Part shown: in pieces, positions 34,347 to 46,342 of the stretch
Numbering within the stretch: the first letter of the stretch is position 1
Layout of the letters: each line of letters opens with the position of its first letter
Assembly (NCBI GenBank): GCA_013398175.1
Contig: VZRZ01002645.1
Location: 748,567-812,566 of the forward strand
Reading direction: 5' to 3'
DNA: 64,000 nucleotides
From: Climacteris rufus
Taxonomy: Eukaryota; Chordata; Aves; Passeriformes; Climacteridae
Program-made: the position numbers and the translations under genes
Notes under the pieces: model-generated
Database searches by the model: none
What the model was told of the DNA's origin: nothing
What the model saw: only the letters and a program-made list of their open reading frames with translations

Positions 34347-37300
34347 GTCCATGACTACTACTTCACCCCAAAATGCTGAAACCTTTTCTCACTCACTGCC
34401 CACTGTATTTATAGAGGAGGGCTGTTTTTATTAATAAGTAAAAGGACAGCCTGTTATGAGACAATGATTTTAAATTAGGAACATTAAGAAATGAATATGA
34501 GGAAAGGCTCAATTAAGAAAAAAAAAGAAAAAAGAAAGAAGAAATTATCAAATTACACTTTCTCTCTCCTAGGGAAAGCAATAGATCCATCCCATCAAGC
34601 AAAGAACAGTTAAGCAAATGATGAGACTGATATTTGCTTTTTGTACCACTGTTTTAAATGTCACTGTTCTTTATGTTTGGTTTTTTTTTTTACTTTTCTC
34701 TTGCATTCACCCAGAAATGCTGATGCATCAGCATACCTCATTATGACAAGGAAAGATATTTCTCTTTGCTGAAGTGACTTCAGAAGAAAACAAATCCTGA
34801 GGGCAGTGCACATCAACTGTAGAGAAAAGCATGGTCTGAGGTGGCTGTTGGAGGCTGCTTGTGGCAATTTGTGGGTTTCTGGGCAGACAGGCAGAGCTGA
34901 TGAGAGCACCTGAGTTGCTGGTGGGAACTGGCAGTGACAGCTAAATCTGGTTATTCTCAGGGAAGAAAAGAGAAAAAACTTAAGGATGTGGAAATACAAA
35001 GAAGCATGCTATTACTATTGAAAACAAATACCCTGCAGCCACAGCATGAGGCCTGCCATGCTGACTGGTATATTAATGCAGAATTATGACGACTGAGACT
35101 TAGGGCAGAGGTAAACCAGACAAGGTGCAGCGGTAAATACAAGCTTCAGAAAACTCAGGTTTCATCATTTAGCAATGGCAGCTGTCCTCCTTTCCCTGCT
35201 TGCAAGAGGGTTGATCAATCCCTTTAATTCAGCAGAAACTACTTCCCTGACACACTGGAATTCAAGTCTCATTGGCCTCAACTGACAAACCATGTTTCAT
35301 TGGAGGTTAAAATGTACATTACATGTCTACAATATAACACCATTCACACAGGCGAGTTCATACTCTGGGTTCATTAATAGCCAGTGAAAATACTGGGAGG
35401 GGAGGGAGAAGTACTGGTAAAAAGAGGTCTGCAAATATTGTCACATTTCTGACACTCTTCTCACATAGGCTCTTTCTCTAATGGAAGGCAAAATGAACTG
35501 GCTGGAAAGGTGTCCCTAAATCAATATGAAAATCAGCCCTGGAAAATGCCTGAGCTAATTAAAAGGTGGGAATGAAATGAGCTAGAGGCCCCAGAGATGC
35601 TTCTGTTACAGAGAAGAAGCAGAGGTTGGCTGTAGCAGTAGCAGCAGGGATATCACCACACACTCATTGATGAGGAATTGAATGTGTCCCACACAGCCCC
35701 AGTAATTGCCCTGGTGTGGAAGTGTCACAAAGACAAGAGCTGAGAAAGAGCAGGAACAGAGACTGAAATCTCACAGTGTGTGGGGATTTTATTGGCACTG
35801 CCAAAACTGAAAACTAGAAGCGAGCTCCTGTCAGGTTGATTGAGGAGTTGAAAGAAAAACAAGTCACAGCCTCCCAAGGTGTCAGGCACTTTGCAAACCT
35901 CCACTGCACAGGTGTCAGCTCTAGGGTAGCGTTTGCCCGTCACTGACCTGTGATTTTTGCAAGTCACTGAGGGCTCTGCAAAGCTCAAAGGGTTGCTCAA
36001 GCATACCAAGGGCCACAAGTCCACCTGCACAGATACAGTGACTCTTGCTTGAGCTGGCAAGAGGGATAGGCAGCTTGGAAAAGGGGCATCTCACAGAGAT
36101 GAGCACTGAGGTGATCACCCGACATCTCAATCTTTTTGTTATCCCTGTGATGTTCTTAATTGTTATAATTTATAATGGTGCAGCATGCAGCTTCACACCT
36201 CAGAATGGCGCTGTGTAAATGCAAGGCAGAGGAGGGATTAACATCCAGAGATGGTCTGAACACTGAAAAATTTGTAGTTCCAAAAATATCTATAGGATAC
36301 TGAGGGGTTGAGAATTGTAAGAATGCAATGCTTGATTCTGCATTTTAGACAACAGGCTCAGCTTTGGTAAACAGTATCAAGGACAGATGTGGAAAGTCTT
36401 AGTAGGAGATATTTTTTGATAGACATAGAAAGAGTTCATTCTGGTTCCGAATGCACAACCTTATTCAGGTTAGGGATGCCTACTTGCTGTCCCATGGATC
36501 CAGCTGGAGAACAATTGTGTCTGGTTCCAAGGTACTGTTATGGTTGTTTACAGTCTTTGCACACAGAATTGTCCAGCTTCAAGTATGGTTCTCAAGCCAC
36601 CACCATACACAAATGGCTCTAGTTGATACTCAGGAATTCCATTCATGTGTCCTGCTTGGCTGATGGGGAGTTATGTGTGCATAGTGACCACAACACTTGG
36701 GATTGTCCCTCACCTGGTGTTCCAGGTCACACTGAAATACAGCAAAAACTATGAGTTCATGTATAGGTGCTGGTGCTTGAAATGTAAAGGTACTTGGTTT
36801 TAAAGCAGTGATATTTTCATTAAGAAAATATTTGTTTCCAAGAGAGACTTCTATTGAATTTATTATTAATTTCTTTAATTCATACACTGGACTTCTGAAC
36901 ATAAGCCTTAAAAGTTTTCCATGTGATTGTCATTTGATCATTGCCTACTTGTAGAAAATTGGTTTTCTCACCTGGAACATGGGATTTGTGGCAGGGAGAA
37001 AAGTTTGTGTATATTCTGGATTTGCATCATCAAATGAAGCCAATAGCGTTCCTAGTTTGAGCACAGGTAGCAGACTGTCTGCTCTTCTACTGAGGTAAAT
37101 AACAGGTGAACAAAGAAGAAATCCTAATTATAAAACAGAATTAGACAGCTGGTGTTAGAGGCAGTCAATAGTCCTTAGCATTTGAATGTCTGTATGTCAC
37201 CTCAGGAGGTATAAATTAAGGAGCTTTCTTTGGTGTGAAATAGCAAGCCTACAAAAAGCCTTAAGGATAAGTTAATTTTCTTCACTATGAGTCAAAAAAA

Positions 37301-38590
37301 AGGGTTGTAAGCACAAGTGCTGGGAGACTCTGCCTCCAGTAAGTTTTCTGCTGCTTGAGATGGCAGAATCTGCAGCTGATAGGGGAAAGTGGCTGGGAGT
37401 TTCATAAATAATAAATTGCTGTAATCCCATGAGGTCATTTTAAAAATATGCATAAGAATCATAGAAGAATATAATAGGTCACAAACTCAACAGATTTTAG
37501 TGCTGATAAAAAACAGTGAACTTGATAAAATGTATTACAGACAGATACCTCGGTCAGAGATAGTTTGAAATTATATGATACAAAATTATTACTTTGGGAA
37601 AGAGATAAAGGTTATTAAAAAAAAGCATGAAGTGAGTACATGTGGAAAACATTAATTCATGCAGAAATGGACTAAATCAACACTGTTTAGCCTTTTCAAT
37701 TTAGAAAGAGCCAGGGTCTCCAAAATCTATCTTGCATGGAAACATTCTTGTAGTCTAAACATTGTTATTGATGTTCTTCAGGCAACAGCTACTACGTTTA
37801 GTTATTATATTTCCCCTTAAAAAAAACCCCTAGGTTTGAGTTATCAAAAAAAATCTGATAGATGCAACACCTGGAGGCAAACACTAAAAGTATGAAGATC
37901 CAGAATAACACCTGGCTTGCCAGAAAAATAAGAAGATGGATTATTTTGAGTACTCCATTGATTTAAAGAAGCACAATCAATAATATAAAGATCATTTGAA
38001 CATATGGTACAGACAAAAGGAAAATGGGTTGACATACACCTGCAGGGATATATATGGCACCTGAAAGCCAAAACCTAATACGAAGCTTGATTGAAATGTA
38101 CCACATAAGCTGTAAACTGGAAATTTCATATAGAGTGTGACAATTTCATTCCAATTACTTTTGGTAGAAGTGGAAATTGAGGTCTTTATAAGAACAGACG
38201 TATCTCCACTGTCAGAAAGTTGCTTTGAGAGAAGTTAATGATGCTGTTGATAGCTAGAAGTAGCACACATTGAGCAGTTTCACAGACTCAGAAAAGTCCC
38301 TCTTTCATTTAAGGCTTATAGATATTCGCCATGGAAGTAATGGGACTGTTTGAAACAAAAGGAAATTTGAAAGGCTATCTGACAGTCCAATACATAATGT
38401 GTGGTGGTCAAAACAGCATCTTGTAATAAAAATAGGACTCCCCAATACAGAAGGAAGGGTACAAATATGGTTCTATTATTACATTAGGGTGCAATATCTT
38501 GGTTTTGGAGAAGGACCCTGTCATGCCAGGGTTGATATAAGTATAGATGGCTAATTTCAGTTTCTGTAGCAGGTGAGCTTTAGAGAGGTT
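34347..38590. other. Unique non-coding sequence
   Basis: No recognised gene. It includes the 18-bp perfect palindrome at 34717-34734. Two minus-strand frames of 111-112 codons (34661-34999 and 35725-36060) are unrecognised and lack any coding support. Confidence 0.6.
34717..34734. promoter_or_regulatory. 18-bp perfect palindrome, Maf-like half-sites
   Basis: ATGCTGATGCATCAGCAT reads the same on both strands. It contains two inverted TGCTGA half-sites separated by TGCA. TGCTGA is the half-site of Maf recognition elements, but in those the halves overlap or abut (TGCTGA-C-GTCAGCA type), so the spacing here is wider than the classical site. About 0.25 perfect 18-bp palindromes would be expected by chance in 64 kb, so it may be coincidental. 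Confidence 0.3.
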
Positions 38591-38594
38591 AGTT

Positions 38595-38710
38595 GGGATC
38601 CCCAGAGAAGTCCAGGTGCCATTACTTGGAGATCCTAGTGTTAATGGAGCTGAAACTGAGCAGCATCCCTGAGCTCTGGCTAGAAGACTGGACTCCTTGG
38701 GTTCAGGTGT
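38595..38710 (+). mobile_element. Possible very old CR1 fragment
   Basis: Blocks in CR1 3'-region order can be discerned on the plus strand: 'ccccagagaagt' (for 'gcccagagaggtt'), 'cttggagatcct' (for 'ctggagatattc'), and 'gagctctggctagaagactggactccttgggtt' (for 'gctctggcagggggttggactagatgatct', given here as loose resemblance only). No 3' tail is visible. The match is weak and a masking search would settle it. Confidence 0.3.
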
Positions 38711-39396
38711 ATCTGCTTTGTCCTGGAGCTTGGTGTGTAAATCACCTGGTTGGAGCAGAGGTGAGCTCCTGGTCTTCCTGACAGATAAATGCTACAGAAC
38801 TGGAAGAAAATAACATGTTGCAAAGAGCTTAATTCCATTCAATTTTGCTCTGGGAGGTTTTTGGTTGAATCATTGACTCTTCGGGAGCCCTGCTGAAATC
38901 CAGGTGGTTCTGCTGCTTCTTGGTTGTTTTTCCTGTGGGGGATCAAAGGCAAGATGAAACTGTGGTGGTAGGAGGGAGGTCTAACAAACAAATAATTGTG
39001 TAGAGTGCATAGATAGTTGTAAGTTTATGTATTTGATCTTTCAAAACAAATTACAGAGCATAGCAAGCAACAAAATAGGCTTGGTTAACTGCAGTTTCCA
39101 CCACTGTGCTATATAGCTGTTTTCAGCAATAGCCCCTAGGCAATATATAGAAGTGGGTCAGTGTATACATATTTTCTCTTCTCTGTTAGCATTGCAGCAA
39201 ATTCTGTGCTTCATCTGCCCACAATTTCAAGAGCTGCTTTCCTGGCTGCTCCAGCCTTTCTGCTCTGCCTCCAGTAGCTTGGGATCTATTGTTCAGCAAC
39301 GATGGCTTGAGATGAATGGAGACTATCACTGGAGAAAACAAAACTGCCATGGCTGCAGGCTGGGGAAAAGAGGATGTCAGATGGGAAACAAGCAGT
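38711..39396. other. Unique non-coding sequence
   Basis: No recognised gene. Part of it is read through by unrelated overlapping frames of 110-137 codons on both strands (39153-39599), again in a GC- and purine-biased stretch. Confidence 0.55.
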
Positions 39397-39439
39397 GGGG
39401 GTGGGAGGAGAGGCAGGAAAAAAGGGGGGAGGGGGTGGG
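39397..39439 (+). repeat. G-rich tract
   Basis: G runs of 5, 3, 6, 5 and 3 on the plus strand, with an A- and G-rich linker of 18 bases between the second and third. The tract could form an imperfect or two-layer G-quadruplex, but it does not meet the strict four-run, short-loop rule. No gene is adjacent. Confidence 0.5.
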
Positions 39440-42400
39440 TTCTGCTTGTATTGGCATGTGGCAGGCAGCTTGCATGCTTGTGTGATACTAACTTCCTCCT
39501 TATTGCAGCATGGAAACCTCTGGCATTCTGACCCTCACAAATACAAACAGATGTCCCCAGGCAGGCCAAGACCACTGCTGGTCCCTGCAGCATCAGCAAC
39601 TTTTACACAGAAGGTTCTTTATCACAAATGGCTTTTTTATCATTTATGTATTTCAATCATCCTAAACTATCTTTCTCCCGCTTCAACTCAGTCTCAGAGG
39701 AAGACAGCAAATGGATTTAATGCACTTACCAGTTAAGTGCTATAGATAAGCATCTAAAGGCCAAGTTTTGCAGACTTTGTTTACAGCTTTGCAGTAGTTG
39801 GAATGATATACCAAAATACTGGGCATCCAGCAGCTGCCTTGGAAATGAACGGTAGCTGTTCAGGTTCTTGTGGCTTTTGGAAAGCAAAGGATTTATTGAG
39901 ATAGTCACATATGGATTTAGGTAGTGTAACTGTTGGTTGCAGTTTCTGAAATGGTTGGCCCAAATTCCCCAAACCAATACAAGTATGACAGTGTACAGCC
40001 ACACTAACAGTGTTGAGAAAAAATAGTCAATTATAGCATCAGTAGTGAAAAGGGAGTTTAAAAGCCCTGAGCTATTTCGAAATGTTAGTCAAAAATGAAA
40101 CTGGATTTTTGGTGCCTAAATCAAATAGGAAACTTGAAAGAATCAAGATCTTTTGAAAATATTGTACACTAATCTCCGTGTTAGGAAAAAGTCTTACCAC
40201 TTTTCCACCCCTGTATGTCAAGAAGAGTATTAAAATGCTTGTTCAGCTCCTTCAACAAAGTTTTCTAACCTATAAATGTATTTGACTGATGGCTACCAGC
40301 TCTGACTTGGAAAACAGGAGCCAGATCACAGAGAATTTCTTTTGGCAAGTAGTAGAGTCACCAGAAAATGTTGTTTGAGAAAATCCCAAACCATGGTTTA
40401 AATTTGGCTCAAATTCACAAATGCTTTTAGCTGCAAGAAAAGATCCTTGTTTCCCTACAAGAATTTGGGGCTTTTTATTCCAAGAACCATAAATAAATAA
40501 AATACAGAATTCTCCCTGTTGTAGCATCTTGTTAAAAGAAAGCGGAAGAGAGTGAGGAACTGAGTTGCTTTACAAGATCTCTTGAGGACTGAGACCACAT
40601 TTCCTCAAGTTCTAGGAATGATCTTTGGGAGCTGCAATGGTCTGAAAACCAGACGTTCCTCTTTCCAAGTATTTGAAGGGAAAAGAGCAGGCATTGATTG
40701 AAGGGGAAATGGGAGAGGTGGTAATCCTGTTGAGCAATCCAGTGATACACCCTTTCCTCACAATTCCTTCCTACTTCCGTGAGATAAGTAACATTGGAAG
40801 TTAGAGACTAAGAGCAACAAAATAGGGTGGTGTCTTTATCTAAGAGAGGTGGGTGTCCCCATCTTGAGATTAATTAATGTTTAATCTGTTTGGAACATTT
40901 GTATATTTTGTCACGGCATGTTCCAAAGCATATTTGTGGACCTTTTGGAGCTTAGAAACCAAGTAATTTCCATGGTCAGTCAGCTGGCAGCATGAGATCA
41001 GCCTTCTTACTTGGAGAGAAGCAGACAGATGGGCACTTGTGGCATTCCCATGGGTCTTTTTCCACTGAGCTGAGAACGGGAGATACTTTTTTAGAGTGCC
41101 TTCCTAAGCAGTAACATGCAGCTTTTAAGTCCTGATTTTCTCTGTGATATAGTAACTTTTCTGTTTTTACAGTAGAGGTTTCATTTGGATAGGCTTTAAG
41201 CACAATTATGGTATTTGGTACCTATTGTTAAATATATGCAAAGATCAATATCCTTGCCGTTGGTGATCTCATAGTGTTTCAGCTTCCCTTTTACTTTGTA
41301 AAGGAGATAGAGAATATTCCAGGCTGAACATGCATTTCAATGCTACAAAAGCTCAAAGTGCCTTTTTCCTCCCATAATCTATTACTATGCATTTTCCATT
41401 GACTTAATGTAGTCAGATATTTGTCATTTATTCTCTTCTACGTGGAAGATGACCTAGTGGATATACTATACATCTCCATGTAGTGCTGTATTTTGCTATT
41501 TTTAAGAAAATATTCTTTCCAACTGGTTTTGACCAGTATCTAAATTTCTTCCAAAGAAGGCTGGGTATTTTCCTGTATGTAGGTTACTTTAGCACAAGCT
41601 TGAACTTGCTTTCTCTGGGCACTTTTCACAAGACTTCTTAGGAACAGCCCACAGGCCAGTTCCCAAAGGCCCACAGAGGAGAGGCTGAAAATCAATTGAT
41701 TAGCAGTACCTCATTTTGCATGGAGCACAGTGTGAGTGTAGGGAGAAGGGGCAGATCATTAATACACATTAGTATCCAAGAACACTGGTATTTTATAGTT
41801 TCTGTACATTGGAAAATACTTAATTCAGCTTGCATTGCCTACACAATTAGAATGAATAAAATAGAGGGATCACTTAGGAATAAAAAACACTGGTTTTAGT
41901 CAAGTCAAGGTTAATCAGTGTATTTATAAATGGAGCTGAAAGGATTTTTACTCTTTTATTAAACAGCTTTAAAAAATTAGTGTTTAACTTGGTGAATGCT
42001 GCAAGGCAGGTAACATTAATAGTGATAGAAAGTAGCAGATTTTTAATCTATCAATAGCATTTCTCAATAGAAGAAAATTTTGTGCTAGATATAAATAATT
42101 TTCCTAAAAACTTACTGTAAGCCTTGACAGAGATACTCACTGAAATGTTGTTTTGTTACACATGCTATTAACTCTTAGAAGACTCATTAAGAAAATTCTC
42201 ATTAATACAGCTTACTGTGTTCTTAAACCAAGAAAACTCTCCTTAGAGCTGACTGGAAACCAGGAAAAGTAAGTCTCTTACATTGTTACAGTCACAAAAA
42301 ATGTTTTTTCTCTTTTGGCCTAGGTTTGGAAAATTCCCTAAGGACCCTAAAGAAATCTATGAGCAATAAGCAGTCCATCATTGGTAAAAGTGGTGGGGTG

Positions 42401-44968
42401 AATAATCAAAGGTCAGTTCTCCATCATCTGCCAGATCTTTGAAAGACCAGATTTATTCACTCCCTGTGATTATGGTGTGATTGCACATGTCATGAAATCC
42501 CACTTAGGACTGCAAAATTTCGTGAGAACTAAGCCAGTGGTGAGCCTGGCCTCTCCTTGTTGTGGAATGGCTGTTATGAAATCCCCTCTCCCAAGCTGTT
42601 CCTGAACTTCAAGCGATAGCACGGTTGATGGTTAATGTCGCATACCTCCATAAGCAGATGGACTGAAAGAATTTTAATAACTCTCTGGATCTAAGTGATC
42701 ATTCCTTCCACATTCTTTGTGGCCTCATAGTGTTTATGATAATTCTTGCTCGGGATCCAATCTATACAGTTTATCCAGCTGTGCCTTTGATGTCTGTACT
42801 GTGGTCTCAAGGGAGGGAAGTCGTGAACGAGCGGTTAGTGAGCGACACCCAAGGGGTTATGACATCTTTAGCATAAACTCATCAGCATAAGGTTTTTCTT
42901 CTGAAATGGATTAAGCAATTTATTTAGCTATAAAACCCAGAAAACTAGTTAAGTGAATTTTACTGGGAAATCAATGAAGTAATAATTGTGTGGTAATATA
43001 ACTGGGACTGAGGTAACCAGCTTTGGTCTTCTTTTCTTTGTTAATCCATTCCCAGTTTCCTCTTTATGCCTGTATTTTTTCTATAGCCACAAGTTTTTCT
43101 GATGAGAGAACTGAAAAAGCATATTGAGAAATCTTTGAGCATATTAACTTTTGTACTGTGCAATCTTTCTTCCTTGTCTTTGCAATAGATGGAAAAAAAA
43201 AATCCATCCAGAATTCATTAACTAACATTTTATCTCAAACTCCTATTTTTGTATTCTGGTAAATTTTCCCCATTTATATTTCATAGAATAGTTTCCTAAC
43301 CTATCTGAGATATGCCTGTAAGCTAAATATGTAAAATTTACCTTTGAATTGAATGGTGTCTAAATATTGCTGCTTTAAAAAATAATAGCAACCTCTTGAC
43401 ACTATCTTCAGCAGAGCTGAAGTTGCATAGCAAGTTTTTCCTTCTGATTATTAGAAACAAATTAAGAGAAACTTCATTTGTTAGGCTGTTATAAACATTA
43501 AAAGATGATAAATTGCTACAACTAAACAGACCTTCATACACCAGTTATTTTACACTTGCTTTTTAGAGTAGATTAGTTGGATATAGCACTATGCACATTT
43601 AAAGGCTTAAATGGTTTTCAAAGGTCTTTTTTTTCCTCTAAAAATTATGGGAAAAAAGCCCCAACCTCATCAGTTATGTGCTGCATGTTATTCCTCAAAT
43701 AAAAGGCCTCTTGAAAGCCAGATACTATACATATTATCAGTGTATTTGCATTCAGGAATTTTGTTAATGTGTGTAACAGAACAAACATCTGAATTCCAGG
43801 GCAACTGAAAACCGTAGGTCTGAAGGTCTTTTAAAAATAATTTCTTTTATTTTTCTGCAGCCTTAAATGTCTCCAGGAATCAAGTCTGTAGTCAGCAGGA
43901 ATGAAACTGAAATAATATGTTGAATAATAAAAATGACCCCAGCAGTAGTAACATGAAGTGAGTGTGCCCTTTGTGAACGATAAACTGGCTAGCAATATTC
44001 AGGGGGAACAAGTAGCTAGTGGCAAACATGATTACTGGACTGGTAATCATGAGTGGATCTGCTTATTTTGAGTGTGATCTCTGCTTTCACACCAAGGTAG
44101 TTTTGGGCCACAGAATTTTAATAAGGGGAAAACAAAAAGCAGTCTGCATCCTGAAGAAACTGCTCATATAGGAAAATTAGAGCTGATTGGAGACAGTGGA
44201 TTTTGATTTTTCCATCAAAAGCATCAATGATAATGAATTGTAACTAACTTTTTCTACTGAGAATTTCAAAGTGTTGTTGAAAAGTTTAAAAAACAACCAC
44301 TCAACAAAAAAATCCCAAACCCAAGTACAACGGCCCTCACACTTCTGAATAACTTTTATGAAGTTGAAATATTTCAGCTATAACAGAATATCTTGTCTTC
44401 AGAAAATTAGTTTTACTGTTTTGTGGTGGCTGTAGCTTTCAGTTCCTTGCATTTCTTTCTGTTACCATCTGTGGACTGTGAGTGGCTTTTAGGAGCTGAG
44501 GAGGCAGCTGTATGGAGGGGTCATTTGAGGATTGCAGGAGACCCTGTCAGAGCTGGCTTAGCTCTTGGCTGGAGATGATTGGTACTTATAATACCAAACT
44601 GCATCCAAACTGAGTCAACTTTTCAAAAAAGATCAAGAAACATGCAGCTCTGAGAAGTTATATTTGTGTATGTTAGAGACACTTTTCACTTTCTAGCACC
44701 CAGATAACTCCTTGCCTGTGGAAGCTTATGTGGCATAATTCTCTGATAGTTGAGACAGAGACTTTGGATAGCATCACCTTGACTATTTAGCTTTCTACAT
44801 GTGAAAGAGAACTTTATTTACATAGGACCAGACAGCAGCATAATAACCTACAAACCAGCTAAAGCAGCAGAAGATATAATCCAGCTCTTGTACTTCTTTC
44901 TTACTTAAAAACATAAGATAGGGCTGAATCTCAATTTATTTATTTAATTATTTACTTATTTGCCAATC
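39440..44968. other. Unique non-coding sequence
   Basis: About 5.5 kb without a recognised gene. A 9-base-arm inverted repeat (44027-44035 and 44043-44051, CATGATTAC / GTAATCATG) places two GATTA-type cores face to face. The part around 42400-42930 looks non-repetitive and possibly conserved. A weak resemblance to an old amniote palindromic DNA-transposon motif is seen at 40108-40165. Confidence 0.55.
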
Positions 44969-44988
44969 TTTTTTTTTTTTTTTTTTTT
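44969..44988. repeat. Poly(T) run of 20
   Basis: Twenty uninterrupted T, followed by CATTGCAG. Read on the plus strand this gives a polypyrimidine tract and AG in the arrangement of a 3' splice site, with AG at 44995-44996. Confidence 0.9.
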
Positions 44989-44996
44989 CATTGCAG

Positions 44997-45136
44997 AAAT
45001 GCAGAGAGGAGGTAGAATCAGTTTTTCATGTCTCAAAGCAAGGTTGTGAATCCCAGACCCAGGAAATTACAGCACCACCAGTGTCAGCAAGTTGCCAACT
45101 GGAGTGTGGTCCCAGGGGAAATGCTGGCCACCTTAG
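44997..45136 (+). other. Exon-like segment (speculative)
   Basis: It lies between a strong acceptor-like sequence (T20 then CATTGCAG, ending 44996) and a donor-like CTTAG|GTGACC at 45137. The frame starting at 44997 stays open for all 46 codons up to the donor and meets a stop (TGA) right across it. The translation is cysteine- and glutamate-containing without a recognised domain. A transposed poly(A) tail in reverse or chance would give the same look. No partner exon could be identified, so this is only a candidate. Confidence 0.2.
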
Positions 45137-46261
45137 GTGACCTGAGCCCCCATGTGTGTAAATACTTCAGGGCTCAGTTCTGCATGCATTTTTCCTCTAA
45201 AAAGGAAGCAGCTTGTGCATAGCTTCATCCATATCTGGATCCATGGGCCTAATGTGTCTGTTGTTCCCATGAGCTGAAAGGACTTGATTTCCCTCAAGGT
45301 GGAAGCTTTCTGTCCTTCATGTCAGTGGTGTACAGAAGTGCCACTGCAGACAAGTGTGGCCTATTTTATGAGAGCAAGATGCTCCACATCCTTGTGGGAA
45401 TAAGAAAGGCAGAGGAGTCTCCTCAGAGGTGTGGTCTCTTGGGAGCTGGCTGCCTGGCTGTGGTTTTACGCATTCAGCTGGCTTGGACATCTGAATGTAA
45501 AATTCCACACGTGGGGGCAAGACGTAGATTTTGTGCTCTTCTCTGGGGAATTCCAGGTCTGTAAAACAATGAATGGATTACACAGTACTCATCCATATAT
45601 GTAGTTTTTCATCTGTGACAGATGTGATATTGATAATATCCTCCATTTAATAAGTCCTCCAAGAATAATTTAGTGCCAGGTTAAAGCTCTGATTTAACTG
45701 TTTCAGATCCCTCTGTGTGAAAGGCTGTCAGCAGAACAGATGGGGGAGCAAGACCATGCTTAGGCACAAGACTGGGTTTACACATATCTCTGCTGCAGAC
45801 TTAGGGCCCAATTCTTCCCAAACACCTCTCATTTGATCATAAATCCACTAGTTCTCATTTCCCAGCTGATCCCCTGTAATTTTTATGCATCTGGTTGGCT
45901 CAGAGACCTCACATCCTGTTCCCCTGCAGGGATACTGCATGGATTTTGTGCTGTTATCTGAGTCTGAAAAATGATGAGCTGAAAGGCAGCTTAAATTCTT
46001 TGTGTGTAACTGTGGAAGATTGGTTTGACCCTCCCATTTCTCTTTTATACTGTGAAAGTTGTGCTTTTCCACTGCCTTGAGGGTTCACTGGTCTGAGAAA
46101 CCCATCCTAGATTGGACTAATCTCTATACAGAAAAAAAAAAAAAAAGTGCTGTGAAGGCACTGGATATGAACAATCTCAGGCATAGCCTCATGGCTGAGG
46201 GAAACATGTATGGCCCTGACATGACAGATCCCAGGGGAAGGATGGTTGTGTAGTTAGGAGA
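45137..46261. other. Unique non-coding sequence
   Basis: About 1.1 kb with an A15 run at 46132-46146. The short frames here (74-81 codons) are unrecognised. Confidence 0.6.
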
Positions 46262-46342
46262 GAGTCCTGTCCCTCCCTGAGCAAACAAGAGTCCTGTCTC
46301 TCACTGCGTACAGAAGAGTCCTGTCCCTCACTCACTGGTGTG
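46262..46342. repeat. Minisatellite, 27-bp unit x3
   Basis: Three consecutive copies of a 27-bp unit beginning GAGTCCTGT (46262, 46289 and 46316). The first 16 bases are nearly constant (GAGTCCTGTCYCTCMCT). The second half is more variable between copies. Confidence 0.85.

Noticed and set aside
44027..44051. 9-bp-arm inverted repeat CATGATTAC / GTAATCATG as a regulatory site or small RNA hairpin
   Set aside because: Arms of 9 bp with a 7-base loop are expected several times by chance in 64 kb, and the stem is too short for a microRNA precursor.
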